DNA of 64,000 nucleotides from JAEELC01 sp963621965 (GTDB lineage: Bacteria; Bacillota_I; Bacilli_A; Acholeplasmatales; Anaeroplasmataceae). Positions within the stretch are counted from its first letter, which is position 1, and each line of letters begins with the position of its first letter. A model generated the notes under the pieces. The model saw nothing but the letters and a program-made list of their open reading frames with translations, did not search any database and was not told the origin of the DNA. The DNA lies in the NCBI GenBank assembly GCA_963621965.1, contig CAVFGN010000001.1, positions 1-64,000 on the forward strand. Direction: 5' to 3'. Positions 27,318 through 37,400 of this stretch are shown here, in pieces. Both the position numbers and the translations under genes were made by a program.

Positions 27318-27977
27318 TTATCCGATTATATACCCCACTCCGTAAACAGTTTTAATAATAGAACCATCTTTATCATTTAATTTCTTTCTAAGACTTGCGA
27401 CATGCATATCGATTGATCTAGATTCAATAGTGTTATCTGTTTGGTAGAGCGCTTGATTAATTTCTTCACGTTTTATAACACACGCTTTGTGTGTGAGCAA
27501 AAGACGCAATATATTGTATTCCATATTTGTTAAATCAATTTCTCTCTCACCTTTATACACGCAGTGAGAAGATTCATTTAATTTGATATCATTATATACT
27601 AATTCAGTTTTAGATTTTCTAAATCTAGCATTTATTCTACTAATTAGTTCAAGAATATCAAAAGGTTTTTCAATATAGTCATCAGCACCACTATCTAATC
27701 CCTCGATTTTGTCTAAAGTCATACGTTTTGCAGATATTATAATAATCTCTACATCATCGTATAAACTATTAGATCTAATATGCTTTAATACGTCTATTCC
27801 ACTCGCATCCGGCAACATTATATCAAGCAAACACATATCAGGTGTTTTGCTATAAAATGCTTCAAGAAAAGTAGAAGCCTCAGAAAAAGAATGGACATCA
27901 TATCCTACTTTTTTGAGAGAAACATTTAAAATTTTTTGAATATCTAAATCATCTTCAAGTGAATATATTACTTTCAT
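27318..27977 (-). CDS. phoP: Response regulator PhoP (OmpR family)
   Basis: The protein has an N-terminal receiver domain with the acidic pair SLEDD, the phospho-acceptor in MCLLDIMLPD and the lysine in IISAKRM. An OmpR-type winged helix ends with RSIDMHVASLRKKL and VYGVGYIIG. The ATG at 27977 (219 residues, beginning MKVIYSLED) is preferred because GGAAGG lies 7 bases upstream. A TTG further upstream would run through that site. It likely binds the repeats before pstS. Confidence 0.9.
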   Translation of the reverse strand: MKVIYSLEDDLDIQKILNVSLKKVGYDVHSFSEASTFLEAFYSKTPDMCLLDIMLPDASGIDVLKHIRSNSLYDDVEIIIISAKRMTLDKIEGLDSGADDYIEKPFDILELISRINARFRKSKTELVYNDIKLNESSHCVYKGEREIDLTNMEYNILRLLLTHKACVIKREEINQALYQTDNTIESRSIDMHVASLRKKLNDKDGSIIKTVYGVGYIIG

Positions 27978-28035
27978 ACACATACCTTCCAATTAATTTT
28001 AATTTTACTACTATAAAGGAAATGTATCAAATAAA

Positions 28036-28680
28036 TTAGATTATTTGTTTATCTTTATAATATCCGTTAATTATATAAATTACCCATTCAGCAATATTTG
28101 TTGAGTGGTCGGCGATACGCTCTAAATATTTAACAACAAGAGCTGTATAAACTGTATAATAACTTGAGATTTTGTTGTTTCTTTCTTCATCTTTAATTAA
28201 ATCTAGAAGAATTTCTTCATACTCAAAATCTACGTGGTCGTCACGCTTTATTGTGTCACGCGCAAGCAATATATCACGGTTAATATAAGAGTAAATTGAA
28301 TCATGAACCATATTCATTACAAATTTAATTAAAGATAAAATACGTGAATTATCGTTATTTGCTTTTCTTAAACGTAAAGAAAATTGTAAAATGTCTTTTG
28401 CGTGGTCTCCTAGACGCTCTATATCTTGTACTAAAGACATAATACCAGTTACTTTTCTTAAGTCGTCTGCATAAAGGCGCTCTTTAGTCATTAAGTGAAG
28501 ACAATCTGTTTCCACCCATCTCTCATAAGCGTTAACTTTTTCGTCATCAATTACCTTATAATCTTTTAGTGGGTCGTAATTTTTATATACATCTAGTGCG
28601 TAATTTAAATTCCTCTCAACAATTCCAGACATTTCTTTAATCAAATTATCTAATTGTTTAATTTCTACTTCAATATCCAT
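28036..28680 (-). CDS. phoU: Phosphate signalling protein PhoU
   Basis: PhoU links the Pst transporter to PhoR and dampens phosphate uptake. The 214-residue protein is all helical, with two related halves of about 100 residues. Each half has the family pattern, for example DIERLGDHAKDI near residue 82 and LERIADHSTNIAEW near the C-terminus, the metal-binding E/D-xxD motifs of PhoU. It lies 3 bases after pstB, and its AGGAAGG site overlaps the pstB end. Confidence 0.95.
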   Translation of the reverse strand: MDIEVEIKQLDNLIKEMSGIVERNLNYALDVYKNYDPLKDYKVIDDEKVNAYERWVETDCLHLMTKERLYADDLRKVTGIMSLVQDIERLGDHAKDILQFSLRLRKANNDNSRILSLIKFVMNMVHDSIYSYINRDILLARDTIKRDDHVDFEYEEILLDLIKDEERNNKISSYYTVYTALVVKYLERIADHSTNIAEWVIYIINGYYKDKQII

Positions 28681-28683
28681 AAA

Positions 28684-29505
28684 CTAACCAAACCTTCCTG
28701 TGATATAATCTTTTGTTTTAGTTTCTCTAGGGTGAGAGAATAATTCTTCAGTAGTATTTGTTTCAACAAGTTCGCCTAACATGAAAAATGATGTATAGTC
28801 GGAGATACGTGTTGCTTGTTGCATATTATGTGTAACAATAATTATTGTATAATTCTTTTTAAGTTCACTAATTAAATCTTCAATCTTTTTCGTTGCGATA
28901 GGATCAAGTGCGCTTGTAGGTTCGTCCATTAAAATTACATCAGGTTCCATTGCAATAGTGCGCGCGATACAAAGTCGTTGTTGTTGACCACCACTCATTC
29001 CAAGCGCTGATTCTTTAAGTCTATCTTTAACTTCTTCGTATAAAGAAGCAGCACGCAAGGCTTTTTCTACAATCTTATCTAATATTTCTTTTTTCTTTAT
29101 ACCTTGGCACCTTGGGCCGTAGGCGACATTATCATAAATTGACATAGGAAACGGATTTGGTTGTTGAAATACCATACCTACCATAGTTCGAAGTACCATT
29201 GGGTTGTATGAATTAATGTTTTCTTGTAAGTAATTAATTTCCCCTGTTATTTTACACGTAGGGATTAAGTCATTTAAACGATTTAAACAACGTAGGAATG
29301 TAGATTTACCGCATCCTGAAGGTCCGATAAAAGCCATTACAGTCTTCTTTCTAATTTCTAAATTAATATTTTTTAATACCTTGTGATCCCCGTATGATAA
29401 ATCGACATTTTTGCAATCAAAAATTATTGGGTGGTTATCATTTTTTAATGTATCATTAACATTATTTAGAATTACATCGTTTTCTTTTTTTAGTATTTGT
29501 TCCAT
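28684..29505 (-). CDS. pstB: Phosphate ABC transporter ATPase PstB
   Basis: PstB powers phosphate import. The 273-residue protein has a Walker A GPSGCGKST, the PstB-typical RCLNRLNDL, the Q-loop GMVFQQPNPFPMSIYDNVAYG, the signature LGMSGGQQQRLCIAR, and the Walker B VILMDEPTSALD. It carries an N-terminal extension of about 25 residues before the first strand, slightly longer than usual. It is 3 bases after pstA and clearly part of one operon. Confidence 0.97.
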   Translation of the reverse strand: MEQILKKENDVILNNVNDTLKNDNHPIIFDCKNVDLSYGDHKVLKNINLEIRKKTVMAFIGPSGCGKSTFLRCLNRLNDLIPTCKITGEINYLQENINSYNPMVLRTMVGMVFQQPNPFPMSIYDNVAYGPRCQGIKKKEILDKIVEKALRAASLYEEVKDRLKESALGMSGGQQQRLCIARTIAMEPDVILMDEPTSALDPIATKKIEDLISELKKNYTIIIVTHNMQQATRISDYTSFFMLGELVETNTTEELFSHPRETKTKDYITGRFG

Positions 29506-29508
29506 AAA

Positions 29509-30723
29509 TTACCTCTTGAATTTCTTAACAAATTTAATAGATATTAGTTTAACTAATAAATTTAGTATTAAATCTATTAGTAATATGATGATTGCAACAG
29601 CCGAGCTTGCGTTATAATTAGGATTTTCTCCGGCACATAAACTCCAAATATGTATGGCAAGAGTAGCACTTGATTCTGTTAAAATAATTTTGTCCTTTAT
29701 TGCACTACCTACGGCGTAAATTAAAGCTGCACTTTCACCAATAATTCTTCCAATTGAAAGTAAAATCGCAGTTAAAATACCAGGCAAGGCATTTGGCAAC
29801 ATTACTTTAAATATTGTTTGAGATTGGCTTGCGCCAAGGGCTAGGCTTGCACTCATATATGAGTCAGAAACGGTTTTTATAGCTTCCATAGTAGTTTTTA
29901 TAATTGTTGGTAATAGTAATAAACTTAATGTTAGACTACCGGAAATTAAAGAGCCACCATCAGTTAATCCAATCTTGTTTAATATAGGAACAAAGATGAT
30001 TGCGCCTGCTAAACCGTAAATAATAGAAGGAATACCACCAGCTAAATCTATTAAACTAGTTAGTATGTTTTTTGATCGTTCATTTTTGGCAAAAAATGAT
30101 AAAAACACGGCAGAAGATATACCTAAGGGAAGTGCAAAAAGAAGAGTTAAACCTACTACAAGCAGTGTAGATATTAAACTACCTCTAATACCACCACCAA
30201 GTGTGGAAACTGTAAGTGAACTAATGCTTGTTGAATATTCAAAACATGAGGCCATTTTTTTCGCGCCATCTTTAGCACTTGCAAGAATTATTTCTTCCCC
30301 TTTTATAAGTAAACAGTTATCGATACTTTCCCCTATTTTAATCTCTACATACGTTGAGTCGCTACTTTTTTTCATATTGTTAAAAGGAGATGTATTATCA
30401 ATATATGAAACAATTACGATTGCCTCCTTGTTATTATCATAAGAATCAGAGAAGCCAACTCCGTAATTACTTGCAAAATAAACTCCGTCTATATTAGGAT
30501 TTTTAAATGTATCTGTTTTAGAGACATAGTTTAGCGTTAGTGTTTCTGTTTTTATGTTGTAGTTTGATGTAATAAACTTTAAAGATAAAATACTTTTTCC
30601 CTGACTAAATATAAAAATTAATATGAATAATAAAATTAGTACACCAAAAGAGGAAAAAACGTATGAGAATGTATTTCTTAAAACATCTTTTACACTCCTA
30701 AGTTTTCTGTTAGAATTTATCAT
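29509..30723 (-). CDS. pstA: Phosphate ABC transporter permease PstA with enlarged outer loop
   Basis: PstA is one of two permeases of the Pst system. The C-terminal 235 residues are a standard permease with the EAA-type loop ASLALGASQSQTIFKVMLPNALPGI. Residues about 20-40 form the first membrane helix. Between it and the second helix (about 165) there is a polar stretch of roughly 120 residues. Usual PstA proteins are near 300 residues; this one is 404. The inserted stretch should lie outside the cell. Its ATG overlaps the pstC stop (ATGA). Confidence 0.92.
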   Translation of the reverse strand: MINSNRKLRSVKDVLRNTFSYVFSSFGVLILLFILIFIFSQGKSILSLKFITSNYNIKTETLTLNYVSKTDTFKNPNIDGVYFASNYGVGFSDSYDNNKEAIVIVSYIDNTSPFNNMKKSSDSTYVEIKIGESIDNCLLIKGEEIILASAKDGAKKMASCFEYSTSISSLTVSTLGGGIRGSLISTLLVVGLTLLFALPLGISSAVFLSFFAKNERSKNILTSLIDLAGGIPSIIYGLAGAIIFVPILNKIGLTDGGSLISGSLTLSLLLLPTIIKTTMEAIKTVSDSYMSASLALGASQSQTIFKVMLPNALPGILTAILLSIGRIIGESAALIYAVGSAIKDKIILTESSATLAIHIWSLCAGENPNYNASSAVAIIILLIDLILNLLVKLISIKFVKKFKR

Positions 30724-31700
30724 TGTTTTGTATTTCCTTTTGATAATTTTTTGTTAATAAAATTAAGCAACAAGTTAGACAGTAGAATAATTATGATAAG
30801 TAGTAGCCCTACTGAAAAACGAATGTCGTATTTTAGTCCTGTAGCTTCACTAAAACCTGATAACATAGTTGTAGTAAGAGTACGTGTAGTTAAGAAGAGG
30901 TTAAAGTTAGGACCACTACCTGCGTTTCCGCACACCATAGTTACAGCTGTTGCCTCTCCTAGTGCACGCGCTACTCCTAATATTAAACCAGCAAATATAG
31001 TGCTTCTTGCACTTGTTAATACGACTTTAAAATTAGTTTCGCTTTTACTTGCACCAAGGGCCAAACTTGCAAGTTCTAAGTTTTTATTAACTGATTTAAT
31101 TGCAGTTATAGATAACATTGTAACAGTAGGAACACTCATAATTGTTAGAACTAAGACACTAGAGAGTGTAGATAGTCCACCAGCTGACTGTAGATTAAAT
31201 AAATCAGATATTTTCTTAACCATTACAGTAATTTTAGCTTGACCAAACATACCATAAATTACAGAAGGTATAGCAGCAAGGATTTCTATAATTGTATTTA
31301 AAATACTGCCAACAACTTTAGGACTCATTTTAACAATTACAAGTGCAGTCATTATAGAAATAGGAGCTGTAAGTAAAATAGTTAAGAATGTAACATAGAT
31401 GCTGTTTACTAGAATAAAGCCAGCACCAAAACCTTTATCAGAACTTTCAGTCCATGCTGATCCTGTTAAAAAAGACCAAAAGTTTACTCTAATAGGAACA
31501 GAATCAACAGTGTATGTAGTAAAAAACGGTTTAATACCTTTAATTGCAATAAATGTAACAATGAATATTACGGCAGAAGAACTTAAAAGCGTTAATATAA
31601 ATAAGAAAGCTCGGACAAGCTTGTCCGATCTAGTCTTATTATTAGCTTTAAGTTCTATTTTTTCTTTATCTATATAACCTAAGCTATTACTTGATTCCAT
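30720..31700 (-). CDS. pstC: Phosphate ABC transporter permease PstC
   Basis: PstC is the partner permease of PstA. The 326-residue protein has six predicted membrane helices and the loop LELASLALGASKSETNFKVV, with AAIPSVIYGMFG as the PstC/PstA family motif. GLILGVARALGEATAV follows the EAA loop. The N-terminus (about 25 residues) is charged and cytoplasmic. It overlaps the end of pstS by 22 bases. Confidence 0.95.
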   Translation of the reverse strand: MESSNSLGYIDKEKIELKANNKTRSDKLVRAFLFILTLLSSSAVIFIVTFIAIKGIKPFFTTYTVDSVPIRVNFWSFLTGSAWTESSDKGFGAGFILVNSIYVTFLTILLTAPISIMTALVIVKMSPKVVGSILNTIIEILAAIPSVIYGMFGQAKITVMVKKISDLFNLQSAGGLSTLSSVLVLTIMSVPTVTMLSITAIKSVNKNLELASLALGASKSETNFKVVLTSARSTIFAGLILGVARALGEATAVTMVCGNAGSGPNFNLFLTTRTLTTTMLSGFSEATGLKYDIRFSVGLLLIIIILLSNLLLNFINKKLSKGNTKQ

Positions 31701-32638
31701 AAAGTTTTATTTCCTTTATAAATATCAGATAAAGTAGTGCTATTAATGTTTGTAAGAGGGTTTTTAGAGTTTACAACTGCTACAATTGCATCAGTACAAA
31801 TTTTACCTGAAGTACCCGCAACTACTGTCTCATTAGATTCAAATTCACGAGATAAGAAACCAACGTCAAGTTTTCCTGTAGCCGCATCTTTTTGTTCTCC
31901 TTGAGTGTGCTTAAACGCATCTCCGCTTCCTGTATGATTATGCTCGGCTACGAAGTTTCCACATAGTGGTGAAAATGCGGCTGTAAGTTTTTTTGCAATC
32001 TTTTCTACTGATGTAGAACCACCAAATACTACTTTAATAGAACTATTATCTTCAGTACATATTGGGTAATTTGCTTTAATATCATCCCATGATTTATCAG
32101 ATGCATTAATAGTTAAAATTCCGTCGTTTGATTTGATTATTGCTTTTGCAGTAGATGTTGATAAATATGCAACAAATGCATCAACAATTTGGCCTACTTT
32201 GCTTGAAGACTCATAGTCAGCACGAATTACATAATTGAAGTTACGAGTCAATTCATAAGTTCCATTAAGTACGTTTTCTTCGCTTGGTATTACATTGTCA
32301 TACTTTAATCCGTTTAACCCTGAAGATTCTAAACTTGATAAAGATATATAACCGATACCGTATTCATCTTGTTTAATTCTATTTACCATATCTCCGTTTG
32401 AAGATACTTCAACATATCCTTCAACTAAACCTTCGTTACTTGCTTTTTGTTTAGACATGCCAATTTTAGTGAAGAAACCATCTCTTGTACCACTTGTTGT
32501 ATCTCTTGTGTATGCAGTTATTTTTTTTGATGTATCAAAAGTTTCTGTACTTGTTTGATTATTAGAACATGAAGCAACAAATGCAATTGTTCCAATCATT
32601 GATAAACCTATAGTTAAATTTTTAATTAAATGTTTCAT
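31679..32638 (-). CDS. pstS: Phosphate-binding lipoprotein PstS, domain order permuted
   Basis: PstS captures phosphate outside the cell and passes it to PstC/PstA. A lipobox puts the lipidated cysteine at residue 24. The protein begins with what is normally the second half: YTRDTTSGTRDGFF (residues 43-56), YGIGYISLSSL (93-103) and GTYELTRNFNY (126-136). It then continues with what is normally the first half: GGSTSVEKIAKKL (206-218), TGSGDA (236-241), FLSREF (about 261-266) and a C-terminal YKGNKTLWNQV. The order is therefore a circular permutation of the textbook PstS fold. All phosphate-contact motifs appear present once. It heads the pst-pho operon. Confidence 0.88.
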   Translation of the reverse strand: MKHLIKNLTIGLSMIGTIAFVASCSNNQTSTETFDTSKKITAYTRDTTSGTRDGFFTKIGMSKQKASNEGLVEGYVEVSSNGDMVNRIKQDEYGIGYISLSSLESSGLNGLKYDNVIPSEENVLNGTYELTRNFNYVIRADYESSSKVGQIVDAFVAYLSTSTAKAIIKSNDGILTINASDKSWDDIKANYPICTEDNSSIKVVFGGSTSVEKIAKKLTAAFSPLCGNFVAEHNHTGSGDAFKHTQGEQKDAATGKLDVGFLSREFESNETVVAGTSGKICTDAIVAVVNSKNPLTNINSTTLSDIYKGNKTLWNQVIA

Positions 32639-32706
32639 ATATTTGCCTTTTTCTCCTTAGACACCTATATTTTATTTTCATAAAAATTTTTAATCTATCT
32701 AACACT

Positions 32707-32791
32707 TGTAAACAATTGTAAAGAAATTGTAAAGAAGTTTATTTAAAATCCAAATTGTGTATTAATAAGTAACTTACTAACTTCTTGTAAA
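32707..32791 (-). promoter_or_regulatory. Pho-box-like repeats upstream of pstS
   Basis: On the minus strand TTTACA occurs at 32728-32733, 32717-32722 and 32707-32712, with 11- and 10-base periods, and once more at 32786-32791. Direct TTAACA-like repeats with a helical-turn period are the known PhoP-binding pattern in Bacillus. They lie about 70-150 bases before the pstS start, on the coding side. The rest of the 240-base gap shows no gene. Confidence 0.75.
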
Positions 32792-32811
32792 TGTTTTCAC
32801 ATAATAAACTC

Positions 32812-32868
32812 TTTAAAAACTTTTTATTTGCTGTATAATAAAAATGATAAAAGTTTTAATAATAGGAG
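32812..32868 (+). promoter_or_regulatory. Promoter and leader of prs
   Basis: TATAAT at 32834-32839 is preceded at 16 bases by TTTAAA (32812-32817). AGGAG at 32864-32868 is the only ribosome binding site, 13 bases before the ATG at 32882, which is unusually far. Confidence 0.55.
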
Positions 32869-32881
32869 ATAAAATTTAATC

Positions 32882-33853
32882 ATGGAAAACAAAACAAAAT
32901 TATTTGCTTTAAGCGCAAACCCAGAACTAGCAGAAGAAATTTCAAAGTTCTCAGGCTTACCTCTAGCTAAGTGCCAAGTATTACACTTTGCGGACGGTGA
33001 AATCAATGTAAACATTGATGAAACAGTAAGAGGATGCGATGTATTTGTAGTACAACCTACAAGTGCGCCTGCAAATGATCATTTAATGGAATTATTAATT
33101 ATGTGTGATGCACTTAAAAGAGCTAGTGCTAAAACAATTAATTTAATTATTCCTTACTACGGATATAGCAGACAAGACAGAAAAGCTAAGAGCCGTCAAC
33201 CAATCAGCGCTAAACTTGTAGCTGATTTAATTGAAAAAGCTGGAGCTGATCGTGTTATTGTTATGGATATCCATGCTGCTCAAATTCAAGGTTTCTTCAA
33301 TATTCCTGTTGATAACCTAATGGGTTTATCTACACTTTCTAACTATTTATTAGATAAGAAACTTGAAAATGTTTGTGTTGTTTCGCCAGACCATGGTGGT
33401 GTTACTCGTGCTCGTGAATTAGCTAAGGTTTTAGAGGCTCCAATTGCAATCATTGATAAGCGTCGTCCTGAACCTAATAAGGCTGAAGTTATGAATATTA
33501 TTGGTAACGTAGAAGGTATGAACTGCGTTATGATTGATGATATGATTGATACAGCTGGTACTATTTGTGCTGCAGCTGCTGCACTTAAGAAAAACGGAGC
33601 TAAAGACATTTATGCACTTGCAACTCACGGTGTTTTATCAGGTCCTGCTATTGAACGTATTAACGCATCTGAATTAAAAGAAGTTGTTGTTACTAACACA
33701 ATTAGACAAGGCGAGGATAAGAAGTCTGATAAGATTAAAGTTTTATCTGTTGGTAAATTATTAGGACATGCAATTAATAGAATTGTCCATAATGAACCAT
33801 TATCTGGATTATTTACATATTCATACGATAAGTCAAAGAGAGAATTATTATAA
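32882..33853 (+). CDS. prs: Ribose-phosphate pyrophosphokinase
   Basis: Prs makes phosphoribosyl pyrophosphate from ribose-5-phosphate and ATP for nucleotide synthesis. The 323-residue protein shows LIIPYYGYSRQDRKAKSRQP, VIVMDIHAAQIQGFF, VSPDHGGVTRARELA and the PRPP loop VMIDDMIDTAGTI. The stop codon shares bases with the pth start (TAATG). The pairing with pth is common in Bacilli. Confidence 0.96.
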   Translation: MENKTKLFALSANPELAEEISKFSGLPLAKCQVLHFADGEINVNIDETVRGCDVFVVQPTSAPANDHLMELLIMCDALKRASAKTINLIIPYYGYSRQDRKAKSRQPISAKLVADLIEKAGADRVIVMDIHAAQIQGFFNIPVDNLMGLSTLSNYLLDKKLENVCVVSPDHGGVTRARELAKVLEAPIAIIDKRRPEPNKAEVMNIIGNVEGMNCVMIDDMIDTAGTICAAAAALKKNGAKDIYALATHGVLSGPAIERINASELKEVVVTNTIRQGEDKKSDKIKVLSVGKLLGHAINRIVHNEPLSGLFTYSYDKSKRELL

Positions 33854-34416
33854 TGAAACTTATTGTAGGTCTTGGAAATATAGGTAATGAATACGAAGGC
33901 ACTAGACATAATGTTGGTTTTTCTACAATTGACATTTTAGCCCAAAAATTGAATGTAACTTTTAGTTTAGAACCTAAATTTAAAGGCCTTATCGCTATGA
34001 CAAATGTAATGGGTGAAAAAGTAATTTTACTTAAACCTACTACATATATGAATTTATCAGGCGAAGCTGTTAGTTTAGTTATGAATTACTATAAGATTGA
34101 TATTGAAGATTTTATAGTAATTTGTGATGATCTAGACATGGAAGTTGGAAAACTAAGATTTAGAACAAAAGGCAGTGCTGGGGGTCACAACGGACTAAAA
34201 AATATCATTTTACATTTAAATACAGATGTATTTAATCGCATTAAAATTGGTATTTCTCGTGATAAATTTATTCCTGTTGTCGACTATGTTTTAGGCCATT
34301 TTAATGGAGACGATAAAGATAAAATAGAAGTTGCATTTAACAAAGTTGCGGACTCTTTATATGATTATTTATCACACAAAGATATTCAAAAAATGGCACT
34401 AGATTTAACTAAATAA
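33853..34416 (+). CDS. pth: Peptidyl-tRNA hydrolase
   Basis: Pth releases stalled peptidyl-tRNAs. The 187-residue protein has the opening KLIVGLGNIGNEYEGTRHNVGF with the catalytic histidine in TRHNVG. KPTTYMNLSGEAV, ICDDLDMEVGKLRFR and GSAGGHNGLKNII follow. It overlaps prs by one base and is followed by a terminator before mfd, the usual pth-mfd neighbourhood. Confidence 0.97.
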   Translation: MKLIVGLGNIGNEYEGTRHNVGFSTIDILAQKLNVTFSLEPKFKGLIAMTNVMGEKVILLKPTTYMNLSGEAVSLVMNYYKIDIEDFIVICDDLDMEVGKLRFRTKGSAGGHNGLKNIILHLNTDVFNRIKIGISRDKFIPVVDYVLGHFNGDDKDKIEVAFNKVADSLYDYLSHKDIQKMALDLTK

Positions 34417-34421
34417 AATAA

Positions 34422-34447
34422 GCTTATTCGAAAGAATAAGCCTTTTT
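34422..34447 (+). terminator. Intrinsic terminator between pth and mfd
   Basis: GCTTATTC (34422-34429) and GAATAAGC (34434-34441) form a perfect eight-base stem with a GAAA tetraloop, followed by five T residues. The mfd start is only 17 bases further on, so mfd may depend on readthrough. Confidence 0.85.
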
Positions 34448-34463
34448 GTCTTAGGAGGTTAAT

Positions 34464-37400
34464 ATGATTTTAGATTATGTATCAAAAATTAATATTATAG
34501 ATGATGTAATAAATAAGGAAAATGTAGATATTAAGCACGGAAACCAAGAGTTCTTCTTATCATGTGTTGTAAGTGACTTTTATAAGCATGATAATACAAT
34601 ATTTGTCGTTTATCCTAACTTATATTTAGCACAAAAAGCATATGATGAGCTTACTTTAATCGTATCGGATGAGTCTGTGCTTTTTTTTCCAGGAGATGAG
34701 CTTATAGCAGAAGAAATCCTAACAATGTCAGGGGACTTTAAATATGAGCGCATCAACACTATAATTTCATTACTTGATAAAACTAAGAAATATATTGTAA
34801 TAATGAATTTAAATAGTGCTATTAAGTATGAACTAGAGCCAAAAAAGTGGATAGAATCTATACGTACAATTAGAAAAGATATGGATGTAGAGCCTAATGA
34901 ACTATGCACTTACTTAACGGAAATAGGATATAAGGCTACATATACTGTAACTCGTACAGGTGAATTTAGTAAAAGAGGAGAAATCCTTGATATATACCCG
35001 CTAAACTATAATGCGCCACTACGCCTAGATTTCTTTGATACAACGATAGAAACCATAAAAGAATTTGATATTGAGACACAAAAATCTATCAAAGAGGTTA
35101 ATAGTTTTTCTTTAATCCCAGTTTTTGAACTTTTCTATAATCATAACGATTTAAGTAGTGCTTTAAAAAAAGTAGAAGAGTACAAAAGTAGTTTAAATTT
35201 AAGTTTAGAGGAAAGCACTAAGTTTGATAATGATATTAATAATCTAAACCTAATGAATAATTTAGATAACTTAAATAGTTATATAAGATTCTTTAATGAG
35301 TCTAAAACAACAATATTTGATTTTAGTGATAAAAATAAAATTTATCTTTATGACATGTCTTCTCTAGTAAGTGATAACAAAAAGATGATAAGTGATCTAA
35401 AAGAATACTATGAGTCAGTTAATTTATCTAATTTATTTTCTTTAGAAAATTATTACCCACTTGAAGAATTAATAAAAAGATCTAGTGTTAAATGCGAGAC
35501 TGTTATAGAGTATTTTAGCAAAGGACTTGACCCTAAATTATCACAAATAGAAGAGATGAAAGGTATTCCGGAAGTTATTGTAAAAAATGTTTTAGAGTTA
35601 AGTAAAAATACATTGGTATTGCTAATAAACTCCGAACTTCGACTAGTTAGAATAAAAGATATATTACTTGAAAATTCTATCCCTTACAATTCAGTTAGCC
35701 GTATAAGTGATATTAAAAAAGATATAGTAAATATTATTTATAAAGAATCTTTCTTTAATTTATCTTTAAATGATAAAGAAATAACTATAATTAATGAAAG
35801 TCGTTTATTTGATAATAAATATTCTTTTAAACGTCCTAAATATAAATCGGTTTATAAAAATACTACTAAGGTAAGCCATTATAACGAACTTAAATTAAAT
35901 GATTATGTAGTTCATTTTGATTATGGAGTTGGTGTCTATGAAGGTCTTCAAACTCTAACTAACGATAATAAACTAAGAGACTATTTAAAAATAAGATATG
36001 AAGATGGTAGTCTTTATATTCCTCTTGAACAAATAAATAGAATTGAAAAGTTTAACACAGGTGATACTGATAACGTAACAATAAATAAACTAAAGAGTAA
36101 CAAGTGGCATCAAGCTAAAGAAAAAGTTAGAGCACGTGTTAAAGATATATCTGATAAGCTTGTAAATATGTATAGTCAAAGACAAAAAGAAGTTGGATAT
36201 GTTTTTGAACCTGATACAACACTTGATTTGGAATTTGCGACAAGTTTTCCATACGAATTAACAAGTGACCAAGAAAAAGCAATAAATGATGTTAAACGCG
36301 ACATGGAAAGCGATAAGGTTATGGATAGACTTATCTGCGGAGATGTTGGTTATGGTAAGACGGAAGTGGCTCTTCGTGCTGCATTCAAAGCTGTATCAAA
36401 CTCAAAACAAGTTGCACTTTTAGCCCCTACTACAATTCTTGTTCAACAACACTATCATACATTTAAAAATAGAATGGAAAGTTTTGGTGTTAGAGTTGAG
36501 TTTGTAAATAGATTTGTAAGCCGTAAGAATCAAACTCAAATTATAAATGATTTAAAAGAAGGAAATATTGATATATTAATAGGAACACATAGAATCTTAT
36601 CTAGTGATTTTGTATATAAAGATTTAGGTTTACTTATAATAGACGAGGAACAAAGATTTGGCGTTATGCATAAAGAAAAAATAAGAGAAATAAAAGCGAA
36701 CGTTGATACTATCACATTAAGTGCAACCCCTATTCCTCGTACACTTCAAATGTCTATAGCGGGTATGAAAGATTTATCAATGATTGAAACTCCTCCTAAA
36801 AATAGATACCCTATTCAAACATATGTTTTAGAGCGTAACGATGCAATTATAAAAGACGCGATTACACGTGAAATGGCTAGGGGCGGTCAAGTATTTTACA
36901 TGTATAATTTTGTTTCAACAATTGAAGAGAAAGCTGATACGATTCAAAAACTTGTACCTGAAGCACGAATTTGTATAGCTCACGGACAAATGGATAAAAA
37001 TGAGTTAGAAAACAAAATAAATGACTTCATTAACCACGAGTATGATGTTCTTGTATGTACTACTATTATTGAAACAGGTATAGATATTCCTGATTGTAAC
37101 ACACTTATTGTAGACGATGCGACACGTCTAGGACTTTCCCAACTTTATCAACTTCGTGGTAGAGTCGGTAGAAGCGATAGAATTGCCTATGCATATTTAA
37201 TGTATACAAAAGATCAAGTGTTGACCGAAAATACTAAGAAACGCCTTGAAGCTATCAAAGAGTTTAATGAACTTGGTAGTGGTTATAAAATTGCGATGCG
37301 TGATTTAGCTATAAGAGGCGCTGGTGATGTGCTTGGTGGTGAACAATCAGGCTTTATTACGAGCGTTGGCCTTGAGACATTTATGCAAATCTTAAATGAA

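Noticed and set aside
34610..34909. Minus-strand frame inside mfd
   Set aside because: It has no ribosome binding site and lies antisense to a conserved gene, so it is a chance frame.
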